Assembly (NCBI RefSeq): GCF_041381155.1
Contig: NC_091145.1
Coordinates: forward strand, 36,347,882 to 36,411,881
Direction of reading: 5' to 3'
Origin: Argopecten irradians
Lineage: Eukaryota; Mollusca; Bivalvia; Pectinida; Pectinidae
Length of the DNA stretch: 64,000 bases
Shown here: one piece after another, positions 51,177 to 61,000 of the stretch
How positions within the stretch are numbered: the stretch's first letter is position 1
Layout: every line of letters begins with the position of its first letter
The notes under the pieces: model-generated
The model's database searches: none
What the model saw: only the letters and a program-made list of their open reading frames with translations
Told to the model about the DNA's origin: nothing
Made by a program: the position numbers and the translations under genes

Positions 51177-54100
51177 ATGGCGACTACCAGTAGCTTTGTT
51201 GTTCTCTGCTGCCTGTTTGTTCTCCCACTGTGTATATTAGGTAAATATATATCTACATTGTGATAATTTATTTCAAAAGTGTTTTCCAATTGTATTCCAG
51301 TTTTGTTTTTCCACGCCGTTAACCTTTGATGGTCAAACTTGATATTTGACCGTCGGCTTTGTGTGTTGACGTGGCACAGTGGTTTCTGTAAACTAGATGT
51401 GCGATCGATGGAAATAATTAGGCTATTAGCAATTGATAAAGTATACTTCTACTTTTTGTTCGTTTAAAACAAAAAGTTAGAATTGGTCGCGATATGATCG
51501 TAGCATGTGATGATGTTATGATTGGATATTATAATGGTCAAAATAAGTCAGGGCTACAATCTGTAACGATTGAAAAAATGTCACACAGAGATTATCATTT
51601 TTTTCCTGTTGGTCTTATTGTTAATGTTATGTTGAAGAAAGTGAAGTTTGTTTTGCTGTTGATAGATTTATCTTAGGCCTACAATGTATTGGAATGTTCA
51701 GTTTTGACATGTTGAGCACAACCTACTCCTACAGTGTATGAGATCTTATTCCACCTGATTACATTGGGTGGATGCAATATTAAAAAGTATCTCGTCGTGT
51801 TAACCTCTAACATTGTTGGAATAGGCACAACCCTACATACAAATGTATGGGTACATGCATGTAACAGGCCTGCATTTGAGTTACAGTACCCATTGGAGTA
51901 ATTAAGTTATCCAAATGCAGGATTCTGTTGAAAAAGTTGTTTCAAACATTTTTATCCAAAAAAGGCGTTTACATATTTTTAACATAACACAATTACTTAC
52001 ATAACTTACTTTGTATATTATTAATCAAAATTGGACAAAGTTCATTGTTACAGTTTTGGTAAAATTCATAGAAAAAATTACCTCAATTGCTTACTATAGG
52101 GCTAAAATACAATACGTTTAAAACTCATTCAACCATGACATTTGCAGTTTTTGTTCTAAATTTGCACTAAATTTCCCTGATGGCTATACACTGTAGTCAA
52201 AGGAGACTTGAGAACACCTAAATTGTCATCTTACAACAAAGCGAGACAACAGAATTAAATAGTTCATATGCTAAAATATCTTTGATCAGTTGTAAAGCAT
52301 TCTAGTATTGAGTAAAAATTATGCTCCCTTTTCGGATAACATTTTTAAAAACTACTCCTGTGTTTCATTCCACAGAATCCTTCATTTGGGCAACTAACTA
52401 AATTATTTCTCAAATGGGTAACAGTTACCCATATGCAGGGTTATGCTCATGCCCAACCCATTTAATTTTAAATAATAAAAAAACAAACTTGTATTGAACT
52501 TATCAAGCCTACATTAATACATATAAGTTTCTGTTAGTTCGTTCAGAACAGGGATATACTTTTTATTTTTCTAGTTCTGCTATCTATTACTGACGTCTCA
52601 AGGTCAAGGACTACAATGGTTATGTCGCAGATGTCCAATGATTATTGTTGAGAGGAGTAACAATTAACAAACCATTTATGGTACATGTACCAGTATGGTG
52701 GGATTGAATTATTAATTGAACGATTGGTATGAATTACAGGAGACACCTGCTTGGCACCTGATGTAAAGACACAGAGCTATACAACGACAGAGGCAGTCAC
52801 CTCTACAGAAACTGTTTTCATCGTTGAATTTACATTGAAATGCAAGAACAGTGTATCGGTGAGTTTTCAACTCCTATTTCTTAAAATAGCTCTCTATACC
52901 TTGCTATGAATTGAATTACCATAAAACAGTTGTTTAGGCAAATAAAGAAATACTAGTATTAAAATTGAAGACATTTATGTTAATTGTTTGCATTTTTCTA
53001 TCGTTCCAGAATATGAATCTATATGCTGATATTCAGGGAAAAACTATTCCTGTGACCAGGGCAGTCACTGGAGATAAATATCAGGTATAATATTCTAATA
53101 CTATTTCTATCATTTCTATATACTGATGTTCTTTGTTAGAGTTGTAAAAGTTAATTGGATAAAATGAAAAATATGAAAATTCGATCTTTTTCTAAATAAA
53201 ATATTAATGTTTGTTTTGGCACTAACTGGAGATAATCATCAGGTTAAATCAAATTAAAAAAAAATAGAAATAGAAAAATAGAATACAAATCTATTCTGTT
53301 TTGACAAATTTGAGAATCTGTGCAATGTTTGTTTCATTTCTATTGTAATATATAAGCTGCCTGTAGATGCAAACTTTAAATATCCTTATCTTAGTAATAC
53401 CACAGGAATTCTCAGTGACTGTTTTGAGTTAATCTATATTGGTCTGATGTTTACAGGTCAGTTTCAGTGATGAACACACCAAACTGCCATCAGGCTCCTA
53501 CGACATCAGACTTTATGATGAGGAAGGATTTGCAACTCTAAGAAAGGTACACTAATGCAAAATTGGATCAAAGTACATGGTATTAAATGTATTTTTGAAG
53601 CAAAGTATTATAGATACACTTTAAAGCAGTATTTTATAATGACGTATAGAAAAAATAAAATGATTGTTTCTGCATTTTCATGCTACTTCTCCCACTTGAG
53701 ATTTAGAATTATTTTACCAATTTATTAAAACGTTTAGGTAAATACACAAAAAACCTGTTGTTTGCCTCATCAATATACTGTACATTAATTTTGGATATAT
53801 TTTGACACAGGCTCAGAGAAGTGGTGAGGGTGCCGACGCTGTTAAGCCTGTATATACCATCAACTTGAACCATCCTGTGAGTAAAGGGACACTACTCTAA
53901 AAAGATACAAAGTTATATCTGTATAGTTATATCTCAATGTACCAGTGAGACATGTCATATGATAGAGCTCAACGTTCAACATGTTGCTAAAATTTATGCT
54001 AAATGTTTCTTAACAAGCTTTCTGATGATTAAAAATAAATTGAAAATAAATTTTCTGTTTTAGAAAGGGTAAGTTAATCTGACATTAACATAACAAAAAA

Positions 54101-54345
54101 TACAAGTTCAAATATATAATAATAATTAAACAGCAAAAATGAATGGGTTTTTTCTAAGATATGAACTTTTTATGTTGGTTTGCTGTTGAATAACTTTATT
54201 GAAATAAGCATTCAATTAAAGAAATTCCTTTGTTTTTCTACAGGGTGTGTGGAAAGGCCCCTTCCTACAGAGCGAGTTTGTTGCTGCCACTGTAGCTGTG
54301 TTTGTATGGTACTTAGCATACAATGCACGCAGCCAGCTACAGTAA
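51177..54345 (+). CDS. SSR4: Translocon-associated protein subunit delta (TRAP-delta), complete, 6 exons, 171 aa
   Basis: Exons: 51177-51240, 52740-52858, 53010-53084, 53457-53546, 53811-53876, 54244-54345. All introns are GT-AG, and the total is 516 nt, close to the usual length of about 172 residues. SSR4 is a subunit of the TRAP complex, which sits next to Sec61 in the ER membrane and helps signal-sequence insertion and glycosylation. The sequence shows an N-terminal signal peptide (residues 1-22: Ser/Thr then [12 protein letters not shown]), a luminal beta-sandwich domain with the family signature [16 protein letters not shown] and two cysteines (25 and 56) suited to a disulphide, a single C-terminal membrane span (about 148-164, [15 protein letters not shown]) and a short cytosolic tail. 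The AATAAA lies 50 bp after the stop. I see nothing unusual in the gene. Identification rests on strong sequence resemblance recalled from the family. Confidence 0.96.
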
Positions 54346-54394
54346 CTCATTTAGTGTTGTTTATTTTATACAAATTCCATTAATATTATTTTCG

Positions 54395-54400
54395 AATAAA
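54395..54400 (+). terminator. Polyadenylation signal of SSR4
   Basis: AATAAA lies 50 bp after the stop codon and is followed by a T-rich stretch, giving a short 3' UTR of about 70 bases. Confidence 0.75.
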
Positions 54401-55684
54401 TTTCTTTTTTTTTAATATAAGTTGTTTGAGTTGTATGTCTTGAGTCTTTGGGATATTTTATCAATCATGCCTGCTCTTATTACGACAATATTACAAATTT
54501 GACATGAAATGTATATTTTAGATATTGTGTGTAGACACAGTATATAAGTAATGCCAGACCATTGACTGCCATGCTATGAGAAGATATCCCCTAAGCAATG
54601 AGTGTATACTGTATACAGCGTATTTACTGTTTTTGGTGCCATCAACTCATCTGGATTGAGTAAAACATTTGTGCTACACAGCATTTGATGTACATTGGAT
54701 GACCGTTATTTCCTTAAGGGTCACAAGTATCTGATAAAAATGGCTATGATTTGAGAAATGTGCTTATATATAAAGGGGAACCCCGTTCTACACTGATGGC
54801 ATTAAATTCACACATTGGCAATGGCAACATTTTAATTAACAAGAAGCTCACTGAAGAAACCAATTATGTACTAGAGGGATGAATATATAATGAATTAAAG
54901 TAAACTCTTTAGTAGTACACAGAATGTGCAAAAACCAAGCTTGTAAATCTGTTAAAAGAAGGCGAACAAATGCAACTTGTCTTTGCCTCTTCTCCCCCTT
55001 TTTCGAAATGAAGACTTCGACTCTATATATAATGTATAAAATTTTCTAGCTATTTTTCTTCTTAAGTTTTCAAAATACGAGAAGAAAAACACATTAACCC
55101 GGGGGTACCGTTCAAGCATCGTCGATAACCCACGTTAATAAACGGAGCGTAGTGGAGTTTACAACTGGGATATAAAGGGAATTCTGTACTGTAAAGTTAT
55201 ATGATATTAAACAGCGTAATGAGTGTGTAAGGTGTAAATTATGTGACATTGTTAAGTATATATATCCAAGTAACCCTATAGCTGCGTTTCAATAATTTTT
55301 CGTCAACTATGGAACTGAGATTTTAATACTGAACCAGGTTAATGCATTAGCGGAAAAAAAACCGAATCGAACTTATTTTTCTTTTGTTAAGTGCTTTCTA
55401 CTTCCTGCGCCACTGTCATTCAACAATTTATTTGAAAAAGAGTACAACAAATCTCAAAAGATGTTTTCTTTGGATAATTTTCATAGCTAAATATATAAAG
55501 TTTCCTATTGATCATGGCTTTCCCAATCGATAACAAACCCAAGTTGAAAGAAGCTATAGGCCGGAGAAAACCTCATGATTACCTTATGCCTCCTGGTAAT
55601 CATCAGCCCGTGATTACCTCATGGCAATCGGCTTCAAACAACCATTTCTTGGTAATAGGCTTCAGTGGTAATCCTCGGTGACCG
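54401..55684. other. Intergenic stretch after SSR4
   Basis: No gene is seen. A GGTAATC / GATTACC alternation at 55570-55680 lies just before the foldback element and may be part of a larger repeat. Confidence 0.45.
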
Positions 55685-56588
55685 CCTTATATTCCTACGG
55701 CCCAATAGTCCGAAGGCCCATTAGTCCCAAGGCCCGTTAGTCCGAAGGCCCATTAGTCCCAAGGCCCGTTTGTCCGAAGGCCTAACAGTCCGAAAACAGA
55801 TAATATAACTGGAATTTATATGCGAGCAGTACTCGAAATGAAACAAACGTTTATTACGGTTTTCGATACAAATTACACGTATGTGACTCTATAGATTTGA
55901 TATGAAAAATGATAGTAATCAACGAAATGTTGCGAATTAAAAAAGAGCATAATCTTGAAATACGTAAACGTATCTGACATTAAAAAAGTATATGCATTTT
56001 ATATGTACAATGCAATCGGTTTAACATCACCCCCTAAAATATCATTATGCGGACCATTTCCGTCATTATGGGTAGAATAAATAACAAGTCAAACAAAGGG
56101 GAAGGAAACGCAAAAATAAGTCGTTAAAATATGTACACAATGTACAATATAACAACGTTTACAGGTATAATAATGCTCATTTTTCGATTCGTAAGATTTG
56201 ATTATATACAACATTTATTCACGGAGCAACGTTAATCCTAATGCAATCAAATTACAGTGTACATAAGGCTTACAATCGAACATCTTAAAGCTTGTATGTT
56301 CGTAACATAATTTATAGAACGCATGCTTGTGAGATATATCATAAAATATAACATATCAACTTTTTTATTATTATCTTTTTATATTTTGATGAAATTTTTG
56401 TAAATTGTCAGATCAGCAGTGCAGAAAATGTTTTCGTGAAAATACAACTATACGTTAATTTTAACAACTATATAACTTACAATATTTACTGATTTTCGGA
56501 CTAACGGGCCTTCGGACTATTGGGCCTTCGGACTAAAGGGCCCTCGGACTATTGGAACTTCGGACTATTAGGCCGTAGGGATATAAGG
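55685..56588. mobile_element. Foldback transposon-like element with iterated terminal repeats
   Basis: The ends are inverted: CCTTATATTCCTACGGCCCA on the left and its complement (GGCCGTAGGGATATAAGG) on the right. Inside each end lies a short array of a 16-17-bp motif, AGTCCGAAGGCCCATT, about six copies on the left (to 55795) and five inverted on the right (from 56493). The 700-bp core is very A/T-rich and non-coding. Long terminal inverted repeats built from short tandem units are typical of foldback elements. No target-site duplication could be assigned. Confidence 0.8.
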
Positions 56589-56865
56589 GTGTAATCCTTT
56601 CGATTACGTTATTTCTCAATTGGTCATAAAGTGGAAAGGAACATGGGAAAGCCCCCTATAGTTTCGTTTTAGAAACAGTTTTGTTTGAGCTCAACAAGGG
56701 ACCATATGTGCGAAGACATTGTGCATAAAAAAAATCCCAGCAACATAAATAAATATATTATCAGTATATAATATTCTTCTATTATAATAACTGAATATTT
56801 ATTTTTATGTTACCTACGGTTTTGTATTGGAAACTATTCATATTTTTCTCTAGATTCATATAAAG

Positions 56866-57085
56866 TTACGGGCCAAGGGATCTGAGAAGTAGTTACAGAT
56901 TACATAATCATGGACCCACCAGAGTGCCCTAAGACCATTTCGTAGTACCATGTAGAACAGGATTTTTATCGGTTTTTTTTATCTAGACTTCTAAAACGTC
57001 TAATTTTATGGTCTTAGGACACTCTGGTGGGTCCATGATTATATAATCTGTAACTAATTCTCAGATTCCTATGGTTACGGGGCCA
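56866..57085. mobile_element. Foldback/MITE-like inverted repeat with about 85-bp arms
   Basis: The arm AGTTACAGATTACATAATCA...GGACCCACCAGAG...CTAAGACCAT is mirrored about 55 bp later by ATGGTCTTAGGACACTCTGG...CATGATTATATAATCTGTAACT. The pairing continues outward through ATCTGAGAA and GTTACGG with more mismatches. The loop is T-rich and non-coding. Confidence 0.8.
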
Positions 57086-57930
57086 TTTTTCATGAGTTTG
57101 ATGACATTCAGCTACAATTAATTAACTATTTTCCATGTTGATTTCACAGGACAATTTAAAAATATAACAGTTGGCAACCAAGAACTGTAAGTCATTCTAT
57201 TTCTTAGCCCTTTTTCCAGGCTCTCGGATAGATATATTTGGCAAAATGTCATCAATGCCTCCTAAAGCTACCATGGAAGATATGTAGCGAAAAATGTTTT
57301 GTGCTAATTCAAAATTTAAAATAAATGTGTTTTGAACATGAATGAAAAAAATTCAATATGACGATTTTAGCATATGAAATTTTACGTAGCTGGCCTACTT
57401 GAAAACTTGATATATAAATAGAATTTACAGTTTTCGGTCAGTCTGGGCAAGGACATATATAAGAGAAGGATATATGTCACACCGGGTTTCGGGCATGTGC
57501 ACTGACCTTGACGTTGTGCTACGACTGATTTTCCTTTTATATGTAGCATGGGGGTGCGAGGGCTACCGTCTTATTTCTGAAGCATGCTGTCATTACATGA
57601 GCTGTCGTTTGTTTTTAACGAAAATTTAAGATATTTCTTCTAAATCTTCAGTCCTTAAAGCAGTTCTAAACGTTGTGAAATTTCATTAACTTTACGTTAA
57701 TGTTTCGTTTGACTCGCTAAGACAAGTATTTCTTGAGAAAATGATTTTTATTACCGGTTCATAGGCGTTTCCCTTGGTGTTTTGTAGTGAAAAGAGACAG
57801 TGACGAATCCTTCTCGCGTATAAATCCTTAGTCTGGGTTATATCCAAACCACAATCATATCAAAAATCCATCGATTTATTTGTAAATTGTTATTCTTACA
57901 CATAAAATATCAAATTAAAAATATATTCAA
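57086..57930. other. Intergenic stretch upstream of GNL3
   Basis: No coding frame or repeat stands out. The distal promoter of GNL3 is presumably included. Confidence 0.45.
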
Positions 57931-57939
57931 TCCAATTCA

Positions 57940-58042
57940 CACGTGTAGCGTTCAGTTAGATAAGGTCCCATTCCGGAACTTTATTTCCGGTTTCGACTTG
58001 AAATTTACCCTACAAAGTACAACTTCCTGTAAAGTTCACGTG
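57940..58042 (+). promoter_or_regulatory. GNL3 proximal promoter motifs: two E-boxes and two ETS-like sites
   Basis: Perfect CACGTG boxes occur at 57940-57945 and 58037-58042, with TTCCGG motifs at 57971-57976 and 57985-57990. In vertebrates, nucleostemin is reported as a Myc-responsive gene, and CACGTG is the Myc/Max site. Function here is inferred from motif and position only. The second box may already be in the 5' UTR. Confidence 0.4.
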
Positions 58043-58071
58043 GTGGTTGTGAAAAACAGGAAAAAACTACG

Positions 58072-61000
58072 ATGGCAAACTTATATATGAGTAAGTAATA
58101 TACCTTCTAGTTTATTGATAACTTTTGTATATTTACCATTGTTTATGACCAATATATGTACAATGCAAATTATCATCTCGGGTCTATCGATTTCCCTAGC
58201 TATTCCAGATGTGCAGCAGACATGAATAACTTGTCATGATCAACATCAAACAGTCAAAATGTACGATCATACTCACATGTGTATTTGACTTCGTATTGAT
58301 TAACTTAGCACTAGATCTCTAATTGCAAATAAAATTCATTGTATTACCTTTATATGCTGTATTCACGCCATATTGATAATATCCTATCTTACTTTCTATT
58401 TGTAGAAAGACTGACAAAGTCCTCAAAACATTCTGTAAAATAGTGTAATAATATATCATATATTTAGAGATTATCTTCTGTTGTCATTAATGAATTCAAT
58501 TGCAAATACTACATTGTAATAAATAATTTGATGTTTTTTTTTGCTCAGGAAAAGCAAGTAAGAGGCAGTCTGCCAGACATAGATACAAAGTGGAGAAGAA
58601 GGTAATATTGATCAGGAGCTGTTTGTTGGTCATAGATACTAGAGGGGGTTGTATAAAGTTGTATGTTATGCAATGGCACATATCTATCATTCATGTTGAA
58701 ATGTCTCGAGAAGGAATTCCGATATGGATCAGATTACTTTTCAGGGGAGTAGATGATGTATTTTACTAGATTAATTTGCTAATCAAATATTTATGGCATT
58801 TTCACAATACAAATATTGCAACATTCAGGTAATTATAATTAAGAGGACTTGTAATATAAAAAAATGATGAGAAAGCATGATCTACGATATAAAAAGTTTG
58901 TGCTTTTCTTATTATGTGAAGGAGTTCTCCAGGTTGTCAGAACTGAACAAAGGGTTCAAATACCAGTCTGGCTGCTAGATTTGTTCCTTTCTGTTGTAAA
59001 CTTTATGCCCAATTAAAATACCCACGGTAGTGGTGTAAGGGTCTCTTATGTCTTTTAGGGTGATAACTTTGAAAAAGGAGAGAGGAGTGTAACAGAATCG
59101 ACTGGGTCGATTATTGGTAACCAAGCCTAGGTAGCTCTGAATTATGCAGTCAGTAAAACATTTGGCTAGTTTTTGGAGGTCTTGGGTTTGAATCCCGGTA
59201 TGGCTGCTACATTTCCTCCTCTCCTGTTACAAAAGCATCTGCTACTATATATGAAGCACTGACTTAAAGCTTGTTAAAAACATTTGAAATCATTTTATTT
59301 TTGTACTTTTTAGATATTATAGTTTTATATTTTTGATGGAGAAATCTACAAATGTAAAATATATGAGTAATGATGATGTTAACAGTTTATGTTTTCCTAT
59401 TCAAGGTCAGACAACACAAGAAGAAAGTCAAGAAAATGGAAAAGAAAAACAGTAGCAAAAGTATGACAGATTTTCAATATATTACATTAGATATTTTTTT
59501 TTCTCTTTTAACAATTTGAAAAAATGAAAATGCAGTGTAACAAGTGATTGATAATTATTGAGATACAATAATCAAGATTTTTTTCTTTGTTCAAACTCTG
59601 AAATGCTATCTTATTCAAATATATTTATATCTTAGTGTTGATGGTTTTAAACATACTTGAAATCATAATAAAATGTCTACTGTAATTGAAATAAGTTGTA
59701 ATTTCATTCATATTGCAAGCACAATGATCAAATAACTTTGAAATGCATGTGAATGTTTTTATTTCAGAACTGAAAAAGGACCCAGGAATTCCAAACAGTT
59801 TGCCATTTAAAGAAAGTATTTTAAAGGAAGCACAAGAGAGAAAACAAAGGGTATGATTTAAAAAAAAAACAACCTGTGATACTTAAAAAAAATCTTAAAT
59901 CACATTCCACTTTTAAAAATATTCCTAAATCACATTCCAATATATTAAAAGAAGGGATCTGTTTTTGATAAGTCTACATGCGCATTCATATAAAGTGTGT
60001 GTTATTTATGGAAATTGTTGGATAGGCTCTATGACACTGTAAGACATTTACAATAAAAATAAAAGGGACTCTCTAAAATGTATTGCAGAATAATTACATG
60101 GCACAAGCTATATTTCAATAGGGTCTTGTTTATGGAAGGCCTTTGTCAAGTCATCTAGCAATAGGATAAATATCTACCTGGTAATAATCTAATCATAATG
60201 ATCATCTGTAATTCTAAGCTACATTTCTCATTAGGTAAATCAAAACCTTAAAAACGTTATAGTGCAGTTACAAATTGTAGGTTGCATGGACACAAAGTTC
60301 TCCTTATACTGTATGTCTTATGGATAAACATATCATACATAAAGTAAAAAGTAAATTATTAAACATGTTTAAGATGCTCTGCATGCATAAAGTATTTCTA
60401 TAAATATGCTATTGATCTTTTTCTTGCATTGTTTAAGTTGGAAGAAGAACAACAAAAACGAAAACAAAAGCGGAAAAAGGACAAAGAAAGAAATCTAGCA
60501 AAGAAGAGGAACTTAGAAGGCATTTTGAAAGATGCACAAAAGAGAGGTGGAGAGTTTGAGAAAAAGGTAAAATATGTTGTACACAATACCTGGCGTTTAT
60601 GATACATCCAGAAACATATATACATAGAGATTGGCAACTCCTCCATTTTTACGACCGGCAGATGTACCGCTGTATGTGCTTAGGGGTTTGAAGATACATA
60701 TGTAAACTCTTAAAAATTTAATATAGAAGAATAACTTTGATATGTTGTAAAAGTTCAGTAATTTTCAGATGGTTTGAGTACAATTTTGGATAGAAAAAAT
60801 AATATTTTAACTTATTTATTAATAAAACAAAACACACGGTTTCGAATGCCTGATTTTCGAAAAACCAGGTAAAATTGCTTATTTTCATGCTTTCAAAAAT
60901 CATATTAAATATCATCAATCGGGAAAACTGATCACATCAAACCATGATATAATGTTTAAACTTTGTGTTGATGCAAAAAGAGCATGTTTAAAAGAATACA

